Shown: one piece after another, positions 1-10,598 of the stretch
Layout of the letters: each line of letters begins with the position of its first letter
How positions within the stretch are numbered: the first letter of the stretch is position 1
Source: Rhexocercosporidium sp. MPI-PUGE-AT-0058
Lineage: Eukaryota > Ascomycota > Leotiomycetes > Helotiales
Length of the DNA stretch: 64,000 nt
Reading direction: 5' to 3'
Assembly (NCBI GenBank): GCA_020746875.1
Contig: JAGTJL010000010.1
Location: forward strand, 2,375,246-2,439,245
The notes under the pieces: model-generated
What the model was told of the DNA's origin: nothing
What the model saw: the letters and a program-made list of their open reading frames with translations, nothing else
Databases searched by the model: none
Position numbers and translations under genes: made by a program

Positions 1-656
1 TTCTCTATCCAGGACCTACCTATCCGAGACTGATGTATCCGAATGTTCACGCGAGCCGACGATGGTGAGGGATTAAAAGTTAACCGCTGGAAACGTCCCT
101 CCTTCGCAAGTTTCAACACCTACCGCAATAGTAAGCATAGTATGACATGAAGTATGACCGCATAGATCTGAGTTTCTTCTGATAATTTAGCAAGGAAAGA
201 TGAGCTCCGTAATATGTTCTCCCACCATAGCGGGGATTAAATGATGTCCGAGCAGGCGTTGCCGACAGTTATATGCAGTGTGGGGGCAATTAATTAGTTA
301 GTGCACTAGCAAAACGTTCAAAGATACGTATCTACGGAGCAGACTTCAGAGCCTCAGTCTCCTCGAAGTTGTTGATCGGATTGATCATCTAACCGAGACA
401 ACCTACAGTATAAACGACGAAGGCCCAAAACACAGGGCTCCACTCGGTCTTTGTTCCACTGAGATTTTATAGCACTTGAATTACTGACTTCGAATAACCA
501 CCCTTGTGTTCAACCTCACCAGTACTTATCAATTTCCTTCCCAGGGATTTTTTTACGGTCACGTCCATCGTCAAAGCAGTTCGTAAACTGACCTACTGAA
601 TACGAGAGATCGCTGACTTGTGATTCAAGTAAACAACCCTCACGGCGGCTGCAGAT
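1..656. other. Upstream region of U1, no gene seen
   Basis: No convincing open frame, RNA gene or repeat is visible. The composition is normal for this fungus and unlike the RIP-altered DNA further right. The last few hundred bases probably hold the promoter of U1, and a pyrimidine-rich stretch lies around 480-560. The gene cluster may continue to the left, outside the window. Confidence 0.4.
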
Positions 657-1370
657 ATGGCCTCGTCTGTCTCTGAAAACGAAGACTGCCACTATTCCTA
701 TATCAAACTTTCCGAAGAGGAAACGTCAACCCGAAATGTCCGCTCAGGCTTCTCTATCCAGAGTTTTGCCCACAAACTGGATCTGAAATGCTACATTGCT
801 TCGGCTTGTCTCGTCGGTACTCTAACTGGCTTGTTCATCCTGCTAGTTCTGCGGGCTGTTTCGACCCCCAGCAAGTCACCACTAGACCCCTTCCGAGGGA
901 ATAGGCTTGTTGGGACTTGCGGTCTTTCTATTGAAGAAGCGAACGCTCACGGCTGTGTTTGGGACCTGATGAACTATGCATATGTACCATCATCTTGTTA
1001 TGATTATGAGGAGTCTAGTCGTTGGACTGAGACTTACGGCCCATGGAACTGGTATAAAGATAAGGAGGGGACGGCGACCGTACCACAGGAGAATCTTTCC
1101 TCGACTCATGTTATTTATGCGGATCGGGATTGGCATATTGCGCATTGCTTGTATGCCGTCAGATCAACGCATGCTGCCAGCGCAAAAGGGGCGTTTGTGA
1201 CTACCCAGGCTATTCAGCTCAACCATACAGATCATTGTTTTCATATGCTCATGGGCCTTGCCAAGAATCCCCCAGGAGGAATGGCAAGAACAAAAGCCGA
1301 GCTGCAATTCATGTCCTGCGCAACATTGGATTATACCTCAGATTTATTAGGCGTAGAGATAAAAAGTTAA
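657..1370 (+). CDS. U1: UstYa/DUF3328-like membrane oxidase, Cys-rich subgroup
   Basis: Single-exon gene of 237 residues. One membrane segment at about residues 47-68 follows a polar N-terminus, giving a type II membrane topology. The family's paired motifs are present: HIAHC at 160-164 and HTDHC at 190-194. In known UstYa proteins these motifs bind the metal used for oxidative crosslinking of peptides. Between the membrane segment and the first motif is a block shared with U2 and U3: C88-G, EEA, G-C100, then P..C114-Y-D. The gene converges on U2, with about 260 bp between the stops. The product is probably a peptide-modifying oxidase in the secretory pathway; its exact reaction cannot be read from the sequence. 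No stop or frameshift is seen. Confidence 0.82.
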   Translation: MASSVSENEDCHYSYIKLSEEETSTRNVRSGFSIQSFAHKLDLKCYIASACLVGTLTGLFILLVLRAVSTPSKSPLDPFRGNRLVGTCGLSIEEANAHGCVWDLMNYAYVPSSCYDYEESSRWTETYGPWNWYKDKEGTATVPQENLSSTHVIYADRDWHIAHCLYAVRSTHAASAKGAFVTTQAIQLNHTDHCFHMLMGLAKNPPGGMARTKAELQFMSCATLDYTSDLLGVEIKS

Positions 1371-1631
1371 CATTTGTGAGAGACGATTCTTTGTTTTTGG
1401 TTTACAAACCTCATCGTTGCCATGAGTCAACGTTTTAATATTGGGACAATTGTGAAAGTGCAATTCAACAGAGTCTCAGCATCATGGCTAATTTGTTAAG
1501 TTTGCAGCCAGTGGCTTATTGCTATTTACAAAAGATATAGCCTAGCCTGCAACAACTCATGATATCTCTTCTATGCTCTCACATAACCTTAGCTCCATCA
1601 CCAATCTTCAAGTGCTTTGGGACTTTCACTG

Positions 1632-2366
1632 TTACGGGTCCGTCAGTGAGAACACCATGTGTAGAAAACTCCAACACTTACTATTTTGAGGTAAGTCACA
1701 TTTTGCGAATATGTGATAAAATGCGGATGGGGCTTTTTTCTCGACCTCGTCTATTGGTATCATACTCCTCGAACAATGATTTGTATGCTTGTAATTACCA
1801 ATGTGACTGTCGATTGGACCATTCAGAAGTACTGCTTTGTGTAATTTCATCCAGGTGTACGCGCAGTGCAAGTTGTGGTATTCTTTCGTGACGAAATAAG
1901 GGTTTGGCCCTCCCGTTTCTCTGATAAACTCTTCAGAAAGCTCGTGCTGGCCATCCTGATCAGAGAACCACTGCCAGTCGGCCTCTCCAAGAAATTGTTT
2001 CTCCAGCTGCTCGTCATAGCATTCCAGCGGTACCCATGAGCCGGATATTAAGTCCATAACACAGCCTTTGTCTCGTGCCTCCTCCATGGTCTTCCCACAA
2101 TTCCCTGCTTTGAAATGTCTAGACCCAGAAGCCCTAAAATCTCCCACTTGTATTTGAATCCCGAGGACAAAGATCAAAATAGTCAGGAGCAAGACTAAAA
2201 CCCAGATGTAGATACCAGGTCGATTTTGCCTCGCACAAGAGTGGTGGATATCAGCTTCGGCGCGGGTCAATTCCTCTTTATGGCGAGGTTCTGGGGATTC
2301 ATCGTCGAAACTTCCTGCGGAACCAGAGAGTACACCGTACTTCGGTTTGCTCATGTTTGGGCCCAT
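1632..2366 (-). CDS. U2: UstYa/DUF3328-like membrane oxidase, Cys-rich subgroup
   Basis: Single-exon frame of 244 residues. Met5 (MSKPKYG) is an alternative start that fits the family's short polar N-terminus as well as Met1. There is one membrane segment at about 52-71. The Cys-rich block has C90-G, EEA, G-C102 and W-V-P-L-E-C116. The two family motifs are HNLHC (164-168) and HTNHC (194-198). After the second motif, a Pro/Glu-containing stretch runs to a short hydrophobic C-terminus. U2 is closest in layout to U3 and U1, so the three likely arose by duplication within the cluster. It converges with U1, and its promoter lies in the 2367-3341 gap. The role is inferred to be oxidation or cyclisation of a peptide substrate in the secretory lumen. 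Confidence 0.82.
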   Translation of the reverse strand: MGPNMSKPKYGVLSGSAGSFDDESPEPRHKEELTRAEADIHHSCARQNRPGIYIWVLVLLLTILIFVLGIQIQVGDFRASGSRHFKAGNCGKTMEEARDKGCVMDLISGSWVPLECYDEQLEKQFLGEADWQWFSDQDGQHELSEEFIRETGGPNPYFVTKEYHNLHCAYTWMKLHKAVLLNGPIDSHIGNYKHTNHCSRSMIPIDEVEKKAPSAFYHIFAKCDLPQNSKCWSFLHMVFSLTDP

Positions 2367-3341
2367 GAATAGCTGAAAGGTGGATAATCAGCGACGTAGT
2401 GTCCTCAATGAGTTATCCCTCACAAGGAAATACAGGTCTTGGATGTCAAATTCAAGGATTTGAGTGGGCCAAAAGATGTGCCGAGAATACCACAGCAAAG
2501 CTTTGCTATCTCATAGATGATAGGAACCGCACATGTTTCAGGAGGCTAGATGGTTCCGAACAAAGGTTCCGGTTGCCAGTCTCGGTTGTAGGGCTTAGCC
2601 AGATCTCGGTTACAGTATGGGCGTAGGTCTCAGCATCTTCCCGAACAAGATAGAAATGCGAAATTATTTACCCTAGCCATGAATTGAGCTCGGAAATTTC
2701 GTTCCAGTAATGCATTAATATGGGGAGTTTTGAGCTGATAGTTGACTCGATCCTAACAAAAACATCTTATTCTAGGTTCTTTACATTTGTTGTTGTGAAC
2801 TAACATCCATTCTCTCTTGATAGTACTTTGAACCACCAACGCAAGTCTGAACAAAATCCGAATTAATGTGAAGAATCAAAGAAGATCTAATCCTTTCCGC
2901 TCTTTCTAAAGGTCTCTGTACAAGGCCTGTATGTTCCCTTCACAAATTACTAAGGCGCTTTATTCTTCGCCGATAACTGTACTCGTGACTGTGACAACGG
3001 CAACAATGTGAATCATGTATACACTTAACTGCATCTGTTGCTCAACCCTGTGCCACGACTAAATTCCAAAACTCGCAAATTTGAGAACGAATGCGCTCTT
3101 GGAATAGACAAAATGAATGCACTTATAGACACTCCATCAGGCCGAAAAAAACAATGTGATTCCAATAGTCATTAGGTTGCTTATGTATCCGAGAGATAAA
3201 AACACAAGCGATACTTTGCCGTTCTTTAGACTCAGGTACTGGATGGTGAAAATATCTTGCAATTTTTGAAATCAGTGGATTCTAATAGTCATCTTTTCTA
3301 AGGCTTTTAGTTCACCTAGCGAGTGACTGGGTAACTTGCAA
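2367..3341. other. Intergenic region, U2 promoter and U3 3' flank
   Basis: About 975 bp with no supported gene. A 75-codon open frame at 2399-2626 overlaps the likely U2 promoter on the other strand and has no family signature or repeat structure. No Kex2-spaced repeats, as expected of a RiPP precursor, are visible on either strand. Confidence 0.4.
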
Positions 3342-4124
3342 TTAACACTGCCGAAAATATACACTTTGGACCCCAGCAATATCATCTGGGCTATGTTTCT
3401 CACCACTCATCATCATCTCCTCGCAATGCTTTGAGTGGCGAAGACCGCGGATCACAGTATCAACGGGATTTCCACCCAAGTACGCCATATGCATTCGACG
3501 CCACACATATAAACAATGCCATTGGTGTAGGTGCATTGTAGACCACAGCTCTCCCTTCCATTCACCAGAGAGCAATAATGACAAATCTTTCTGCGGAATG
3601 GTAGCGGCTTGGTCGAGGTAATATGGCCATTTGGCATGCTCAAGAACCTTTTGCAGCCATTCCTCTGTAACAGAAAGGTCGACGCATTCTGGTGGAGTCC
3701 AAGCCGTAGTGAGTATGTCGAAGACACAGCCGGCAGCACGCGCTTCCGCAACGTTGCTGCCACAGCCTTTGTTAAGCAATGGCTCAGGATCATTATCGTT
3801 AGAGAACAAACCGATCTCGTAGTAATATTGCGCCTTGTGAGGTCCGGTGGCGGCTATCCGTACCAAGCCAGTTGTAGAAACATGGATAGGCTTTATGAAG
3901 AGGATGATAGAGCTGAATACGACGGCGAGAAGGAAGCCCAGTAGAAAGTACGGCAGTCTAGCTGCCCCATGTGCTTCACTTTTCGGAATCTCATCGACAA
4001 GAGGCTCTGAAGCCGACTCGATATTTGCTAATTTGGTGTAGCTCTGACTTGCATCACGCTGCCAAATCATTAGCATATATTGAAAAACACCAGGAGTCGA
4101 GTTTACGCACGATAGTATAAGCAA
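3342..4124 (-). CDS. U3: UstYa/DUF3328-like membrane oxidase, Cys-rich subgroup
   Basis: Frame of 260 residues from the first Met. Met17 or Met19 is a plausible real start, because the first 16 residues have no counterpart in U1 or U2. The membrane segment is at about 57-78. The Cys-rich block reads C121-G, EARAAG-C133 and AWTPPEC147. The motifs are HQWHC (200-204) and HSKHC (230-234). The protein ends about 26 residues after the second motif, slightly shorter than U1 and U2. It is divergent from the MFS gene, with about 295 bp between the two starts, so the two may share regulatory DNA. Inferred function: peptide-tailoring oxidase. Confidence 0.8.
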   Translation of the reverse strand: MLILSCVNSTPGVFQYMLMIWQRDASQSYTKLANIESASEPLVDEIPKSEAHGAARLPYFLLGFLLAVVFSSIILFIKPIHVSTTGLVRIAATGPHKAQYYYEIGLFSNDNDPEPLLNKGCGSNVAEARAAGCVFDILTTAWTPPECVDLSVTEEWLQKVLEHAKWPYYLDQAATIPQKDLSLLLSGEWKGELWSTMHLHQWHCLYVWRRMHMAYLGGNPVDTVIRGLRHSKHCEEMMMSGEKHSPDDIAGVQSVYFRQC

Positions 4125-4418
4125 ACATAGTCCTCCAAACGGTCTTGCCTTTTTGAAAAGCCATAGACATCGCGTTGCTATCGTGTTGTTGAGATGAAAT
4201 TATCAAAGGTTTCGGTAGTACTGTGCTCGCTATTGATGTGACTTGGTTACCGAATGCGTTAGCTTCTCGGTTAGTTCGTCGGAAAGGGATCCGAAGAGGA
4301 GCGACCTGTATTCTTTCCGTTCTGAAAGACTTCCAGTAGACTCTGACAACAGAATCGGGCAGGACATTGTCACAATCTATTCTCACATTGGCTATCAATT
4401 ATTTCTGGAGCTTCTACA

Positions 4419-6059
4419 ATGTACCCTATCCTGAAAGCTGTGGCCCCGGTGCCCCTTAAGCGGTCCATTACCTTATGGAAAATGCTTGCTTTGACAATGC
4501 CTTTCTTTGGGTAAATCTAGCCTTGCAGAACCCCTCTTCGATTTATAGCTAATTGAAATAGACTACAATGGTTTTGGACCATTTTTACCATATACACTGC
4601 TGTAAATATGGCTTCAATGTTTTCAAAGGGCCGGACTAACAAAATGTTTAGCCATACCTTACCAGCAGTCTCCATTTCTCGCCAATTCAGGTCACAACAG
4701 CATTGTCTTCGGGGCCAGTCACTGGACTTATCATGTTTCCAGTCTTTGGAATCTTGAGTGACCGGACCAGCCGTCGGCTCCCTCTCATCCTTGGAGGTGG
4801 TTTTAGCACTGCAGGTGGTTTAATTGCTTTGACAGGACTTCAAATCTTGATGGGACTTTTGACCGTGGATCACGATACAATACGTTTCGGCCTAATCGTT
4901 CAGTGTTTCGCTATATTTTTATTATATTTCTCCTGTGTTGGGGCCCAGGCATTGCAGTTGGGGCTCCGCTGTCAGGCCATCGATTTGTGTCCACCACAGC
5001 AGCAGGCCGACATTAACCTTTGGGTGACTCGCTGGCAATCTGGCGCCTCATTATGTGCCCTACTTGTGGGATACTCTTCGCCAGGATTCTCAGTTGTTTC
5101 TGGTGGTTGCAGCGTTGCATTAATCTCTACTGTACTGTTCTTCTGGCTAACGCAGAGGGGTTCTGGTCGAGAAGGAGGGAAACCCGTCGGCACAAAGTCT
5201 TTAAGATTATTGTCTACTCCAAAAACCATTTTCGGGGCCTGGAGAAGCCTCCCGCAACTGACTAAGCAAGTATGTGTGACGCAGCTGTTTAGCCAGTTCT
5301 CCTGGTTTCCTGTCATGCATTACTTGAGTTTATACTTGGCTGAAAGTTGTTCGTACTCTAAGTGCTTAACGTTATCAAAGCTCAACTAACACTTACACAG
5401 ATACTTTCACGTTTTCCACGTCATCAAAGTCATCAATCGAGGGAGCCCAAGCTAGTATTCGCGTGATTTTGATTTCACAAAGCGCGGTGTTGACCGTGCA
5501 AACCATCGCTGGACATATATGGCAGTCTGGTGGAAGAAGGACGGGCCCTGATAATTTGGGGCATGGACATCTGATATCAGATGATTCGATGATTGCTCTA
5601 CGCAAATGCTGGGGAATCTCACTTATCTGTCTGGCCTTGTGTATACCAAGCACAGCTGTATTCCGCAATAACGTCCACATAGCCTCGTTGTGGACCTGTA
5701 CCATCCAGATCTTGGGGTTCTTCTGCAACTGGATACCAAATTCTATCATAGCATACGAAGCTGCTTCTATATCCGATAGCAACGATGAGTCCATGTCTGG
5801 AGGTGGAGAAGAAAGGCCGGAAGCGATTATGACTGCTACAACACTATCCATACACAATACAGCGATCACTGTGGCGCAGATATTATCTACCATTGTTTCA
5901 GGGGTTATTTCTTGGAGTTTTCAGACCTTAGCTTGGAAACATTTCACTTGGTTGCTCTTTCAGCCCGGATGCATTACAGCGCTTACTGCAGCTTGGTTTG
6001 CTATCAATGGACATTCCACAGTGTCTCAAGGGAATGGTTATGGAGGAAGTAGGGCATAA
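4419..6059 (+). CDS. MFS transporter, SUT/SLC45 (sucrose-transporter-like) type
   Basis: Proposed exons are 4419-4510, 4562-4601, 4691-5345 and 5401-6059. Introns of 51, 89 and 55 bp have GT/AG ends, and the exons join to a continuous 481-residue frame. Exon 1 encodes ITLWKMLALTMPFFG, typical of the first membrane helix of sucrose-type carriers. Exon 3 has the cytoplasmic loop signature GILSDRTSRRLPLILGG. Many hydrophobic segments follow, including one ending in the final helix pair at the C-terminus. Acidic and Gly-rich residues (DSNDESMSGGGEE) form a cytoplasmic loop. The protein is shorter than usual for the family (about 550-650 residues), and the helix 1-2 region looks compressed, so the first two introns are the least certain part. 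In this cluster it may export the product or import a sugar-like ligand; the substrate is unknown. Confidence 0.7.
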
Positions 6060-7068
6060 TCAAGTGCGATTTTTATCAAATTTTGGCAACACTTTTCGTA
6101 ATTTTCTGTGGTGAGCAGACGACTATGCCTTATCAAGTTCTAGGTTCTTTGTCAAGGGCTCGAATCAGGTGACTTTCATACTTTTATGAAGCTATTCACA
6201 ACTCTGTATCAGCCGCACGAGCTAACTCGTAAACGAACATAAACGACAGATTTCCTTAAGAATATCTTCTCTCCTTGTAATCAATCAATTTAACCAAGTC
6301 GCAATTGTCCACGTACTTGCACTCGTTCCGTGACATTCCTTGGAAGTATTCAAGTGACTTGGGTGAAATGCAGATTAGTGAGGGACAATGGATGCAGCTA
6401 CATAAGCAGTTAACAAGTCGCTCAGGTATTCGTATTGTAGGCAGGCCGATGTGTTATCTCGCTGCGCTGTGGGCCACTGGCGTCGTCCTGTTTTATCAGA
6501 ATTGATCAGGATAACGCGTGCCGTCTTTCCCAGGTGCTATTCCACTGTGGCTTATTTTCACTAGCCTTGGATGTATGGGCAACCGGGTAGGCCCCCCTGG
6601 GTAGCGGGTGGCTAACCGAATAATGGAAAATGGTAGAGGGAATTATTAGAGAACTCTGGGCAGATGGGCGGGGTAATCCTTGAAAGCTTTCGTGTTCGGA
6701 AACCTTGCTTGCCGAACGTACATTGCATGCCTCCCAGCCGACCAAGAAGGCTAGGAAACAAGTTACCACAGGTATAGTTGGCAGTAGTGCTGATGGCTAC
6801 ACCCACGGCTCCTAGTTATATCCCATACATGATGGTCATAATTGTTTGAACCCAGAGTTGAGTTCGTTGAATTCTTCCACATTAGTCCATAGAACTTGTG
6901 TCCCAGGGAGATCAAATTGTAATATCCTCAGTTGCTGAAACGGTTGAATCCATAGATTGAGATTGAGACTCCTGCCATTGCTCCATTGACACAACAAGGA
7001 GTGTCTAAGTTATGTATGTACCTCTCTGCCTAATTCTTCACATGCATCGGCTGAAATCACACTGCCAG
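6060..7068. other. Gap between the transporter and U4
   Basis: About 1 kb without a supported gene. Open frames at 6305-6505 (plus) and 6506-6769 (minus) are short and have no recognisable motif. The minus frame has no repeated cassette, so it is not a convincing precursor peptide. The DNA has normal composition and is not RIP-altered. A functional small gene here cannot be ruled out. Confidence 0.35.
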
Positions 7069-7743
7069 TTATAAGCTCCCTTTTTCGTGGTGTATCCGCA
7101 ACAGTTGCGTCCAATCTTTGCATATGTGTTCGACGCCAGCACCGTCTGTTTCTGAATAGCTTTCATCAAGTGGTTCCAGCGTCATGTCAGAATGACACAT
7201 AATATCCTTCAAGGAGTTAGACTTAACGACAGTATTCCTACCCTTGTTACTAACCTGGCGAATAAGATCAAAGCAGTGTCCCAAGTGCAGTCTTTTATCG
7301 ATTTGGTTTTTGTCATAGAAGTTGTTATGATAAGTTCTGTTGAGAAGCAATAACGTAAACTCCTCCCGGATGGCTACAAGGCAATGTATCTTGTGCAGCA
7401 TATCGATTCCCATGAGGACTCGCCGTCCGTCCTCACCTGTCCATTCAGTTCGCCACCAATCTTTATCAGTCTGACCAGACCATCTTTCCTGTGTGTCTTC
7501 GTCAAAATTTTGAAGATCTGGGTGATGACTGAATCGGTGCTTAATGTGCCGAAGCGAAATCGGAGTTGTGGAGATGTCGCGGGACCAGCGAAAATAAAAG
7601 ATGAAAGTGAGTAGCAGCGTCAAGAATGGAAGAGTTTTCGTGAGATTATTCTTCATTATACGGGTAGTTGAGTGGAAACAGTGCCAGAGAGCTCTTATCA
7701 ACCACCCAGTGACTTGATCCTTATATGCCTCAGTGCTCGGCAA
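7069..7743 (-). CDS. U4: UstYa/DUF3328 oxidase with an in-frame 48-bp intron
   Basis: The unspliced frame is 224 codons. A 48-bp segment (plus positions 7207-7254) has a GTTAGT donor, a TCTAAC branch site and an AAG acceptor. It falls exactly where other family members run from IRQ into the MCHSD block, so I read it as an intron, leaving 208 residues. Met30 is a possible alternative start just before the membrane segment (about 37-53). The motifs are HKIHC (117-121) and HLGHC (153-157). After the intron come IMCHSDMTLEP and a final HICKDW, both usual in UstYa proteins. It is divergent from U5 with about 530 bp between. It shares its intron position with U5, so the two form a subgroup. Inferred role: peptide-crosslinking oxidase. 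Confidence 0.82.
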   Translation of the reverse strand: MPSTEAYKDQVTGWLIRALWHCFHSTTRIMKNNLTKTLPFLTLLLTFIFYFRWSRDISTTPISLRHIKHRFSHHPDLQNFDEDTQERWSGQTDKDWWRTEWTGEDGRRVLMGIDMLHKIHCLVAIREEFTLLLLNRTYHNNFYDKNQIDKRLHLGHCFDLIRQVSNKGRNTVVKSNSLKDIMCHSDMTLEPLDESYSETDGAGVEHICKDWTQLLRIHHEKGSL

Positions 7744-8275
7744 GGCTTCTAGAAAGCTTGGTAAGGGTTAAGTTCTAACGAGTGAATTCACCCAGACGGA
7801 TACACGGCAAAGAGTGCTCGGTTACTAGCAATCTTTCGGATCAGGCACTCGGAAAGTAAGTCGAGGAATCGAAAACCACCTGCTCGACATACGTAAGACC
7901 ATTCAACAGCAAGTAAGTCTAGCTAGTCATAGTTCCTCGGGATTTCCCAAGCCGTCTGATGGTCCCTATCCATTTTGACGGTCTACATTGCTACTTGTAC
8001 CAAAAAAATCTTTGTAGACAGATTACAAGCTACAGTGAATAAACTAGGTATTCTTCTAGGCTGTTCGAAAATCGATCATACCATGGAATAGTTGATCCGA
8101 GGTAGTATAATTTGTCTTAATTTGCACGGGGTTTCGTTTCGGTTAAGATAATTCCGAGCTAAGCTTCACAGCCGACACGAAAAGCCACTTAAAACTTGAC
8201 TTCCATAAAGTCCCACCACTGATAAAATCCCGTCAGCCTCCTTCTTAATATTCCCCCTAGCCTTTTGGGAAACAA
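7744..8275. promoter_or_regulatory. Divergent intergenic region of U4 and U5
   Basis: This 532-bp gap lies between the two divergent starts and probably carries both promoters. I see no clear palindromic operator, only short scattered CGG triplets. Nothing else is recognised in it. Confidence 0.35.
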
Positions 8276-9026
8276 ATGATGCCGGAAGTTCCACTTTTGA
8301 CTTGGTCGGTCAACATAACCTCTATTTTCATGTCTGCTACTTTATTATGGCTCATCATTCTCGGCCCGTTTCCGCCGTCTGTTGACTATACCTTTCTCCC
8401 TGACCAGCAGACTAAGGCGGTATTCCATCTTGACAACCAGTCTTACATAGCATTTGATAAAAGGGCAGATGATCTATGGAAATCAATTTTGCCATCTAAT
8501 GATGGCAGAGTGCTGGCGACAAACATCAGCAGTGGATTTCATTACTGGGCGACAGTGGCTATGTTTCACCAATTATCTTGCCTCCGGAACATCAGATATG
8601 CGTTCCTAGCCATGTCCCACTCTGCAGATGCTGCCGTCGTCATTCAGCAAGAAATGGGAAAAGGTTCGGCTTATGAGAAATTGGGGGTTTGTTTTGATTA
8701 CATTAGACAGGTAAGAAGCAAGCTGCGTTGCTTGCTAACGGCAGGTTACATCGTGCCAAATTTAGCTAGCTAACTCTGTGAATGATGATTAGGGATTACT
8801 GTGTGCCGCTGATACCACATTGCATCCTGTTGCGCGCTTAGATGATGGCTTCCAGGTTTTAGATGGAAATGCGCTTTGGCATACCTGCAACGATCACGAA
8901 ATGTTGTACAAATGGGCCGAGATGTCTGGCAAGCCACGTAAAGTAAGTCCACAATGTCTCTTGTGCCATAATCTACAGAAGCTTATCCGTCAGGATCCTT
9001 TGATCCACGAGAGTCCATCTCAATAG
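8276..9026 (+). CDS. U5: UstYa-family protein with degenerate metal motifs
   Basis: Exons are 8276-8710 and 8793-9026, joined across an 82-bp intron (GTAAGA...GATTAG) to give about 222 residues. One membrane segment is near 12-30. The spliced protein reads CFDYIRQ then GLLCAADTTLHP, a standard UstYa block, and ends with HTCNDHEMLYKW plus a tail. Both catalytic motifs are altered. The first is HQLSC (98-102, Ser in place of the second His). The second is KLGVC (135-139, both His lost). The frame is otherwise intact and the intron is normal, so this looks like an expressed but probably catalytically inactive member, perhaps a partner subunit. The C-terminal 20 residues after KPRK could be misread if another small intron exists. 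Confidence 0.75.
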
Positions 9027-9523
9027 ACGTACTATACTTAAATGCTTGCCTGGAGCTGGAGTGGATAACGTGTCAACAAGTCATGTTTGTTCATGATTGA
9101 CGGCTACATACAAAGACATTGCCCACTGTTCTGGTGTAGGGACTCCACTTTGTCTATAATGAGAGTTCTTTCACAATTATTACATGATCAAGTTAATGTT
9201 CTTCACAAGTGTGCAAATAAAAGACGTCCTCCTGCTATGTTGGATCCTACACGTTGATAGCAATTCTGCCGACTCAAGTTCAAACCTTCGAACCTGATAT
9301 TCTTTTTTTCCTAACACCGCACTTATATTATCTCTAACCCTCACATTCTTTTATTGTGTTGATCACGTCGGAAGGCCCCTTTTTCACGGTTCTGAGCTTG
9401 CCCGGATAGGTTAAAACCACACTCCTTCGGTTTCCTACAAATGATGGGTAATGTCTTTCTCATCAAAAGTAAATATCAAATTGATGGCTATTTAGCTATC
9501 TGTCTCTGAATACATTGACCTTA
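9027..9523. other. Convergent gap between U5 and U6
   Basis: About 500 bp between the 3' ends of U5 (plus) and U6 (minus). No gene is seen. It contains T-rich and AT-rich stretches suitable for transcript ends, for example 9301-9360. Confidence 0.4.
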
Positions 9524-10598
9524 TCAAAATCCCGAATCGTCCACCATCTCCTCGCTGTAAACTGGTAAGGCTGAAATATTGAGATGCCCAGAGCTTACAG
9601 GTCCTAGTTGAGGGTGAATTAAAGATCCAGCCCCGACGAAAGGCTGCTGGGTATGTGCCCATTCACGAATCTTTGAGAAATCGCGACATTGATGTTTGGT
9701 TGTCCATACGGACCAGGGTTCCAGCCAACCATCCGCCCAACGCTGCGGTATCAAACTCATGTCGGAATGGCACTGCAGAGAAAGCCGAATAGAATCGATA
9801 CAATGAGCTGCGAAGAGTATCAATCAAGGTTCGTGTCGGAATCGCTGAGAAACGAAAAGATAGGGTGTTTGCTTACGGATGTGAATGTCTGCTGGGATCT
9901 CATCTGGAGCAGACTCGGGGTAGATCCCATGATAAAGAATGGTCTTTTTTCGCAAATAGTTCAAGCAATGTAGTTGATGAAAGACGTCCATTCCAAGAAG
10001 ATAGCCCGATCCGTCAGCAAATCCCACACGGTCAGGAGCCATCTGGCCTATCTGCTCGAGCTTTTCTTTTGGTAGCTTCAACCAGCCCTCTGCGTATATA
10101 AGAAAAGACCCACATTTACCGGAGGGAATAGATCTAAGAACTCTCTCGGGCGACTTACGATTTGACCCAATACTGAGATTTTGCCAGGCTGCATCCGAAA
10201 TCGTACGATCGAAGCTCGTGTATGGTGACCTTGAACCAAGTCGTAATGACCATTGGACCTCTTTGATATCTAAAGGTGCACCGTTCGGTTCTGAAAAATT
10301 GTCAGTCTGAATTTCATTGTCTCTGAGCTGAGTTGTCACGAAGCAGAAGCTACCTGATTGGCAACTTACCGTAAAGAGTTGGCTTCTCAAAGCAAATTGG
10401 CCTTTCACCACGAACATTTAGGATAGCCCAGATGATATTTAATGAAAGAAGTATACAAAGGATTCCATGTGGGACAAGATGGGGGACTTTATTTAATGAA
10501 TGTAGGTAAGAAAGCCTCTTCCGTGGAGCGTCGTCGGCCGTATAGTTGTTGATGAACGGTTCTGTCTCGCAACTCAATAACTTAGCTTCGTCATCCAT
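9524..10598 (-). CDS. U6: UstYa/DUF3328 oxidase, four exons
   Basis: Exons on plus coordinates, in transcription order, are 10370-10598, 10159-10290, 9877-10089 and 9524-9807. Introns of 79, 69 and 69 bp all have GT/AG ends, and the joined frame is 285 residues. The 69-bp second intron is a multiple of three and leaves a falsely long open frame if not removed; without it, GSNQGWLKLPKEK joins smoothly. A membrane segment lies near residues 44-61. The motifs are HQLHC and HIPHC, the second being split by intron 3 between Ile and Pro. A CHSDMSL block and a C-R-D-F...W ending follow, as in classical UstYa proteins. The tail after REWAHTQQP is long for the family and might hide another splice. It is divergent from U7 with 342 bp between starts. 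Confidence 0.82.

Noticed and set aside
751..762. TTCTCTATCCAG shared by base 1 and U1
   Set aside because: A 12-bp match with no extension; most likely chance.
2399..2626. 75-codon plus-strand frame
   Set aside because: It overlaps the U2 promoter region, and has no signal peptide, repeat or family motif.
6506..6769. 87-codon minus frame considered as a RiPP precursor
   Set aside because: No N-terminal secretion signal of usual form, no repeated core and no dibasic-spaced cassettes.
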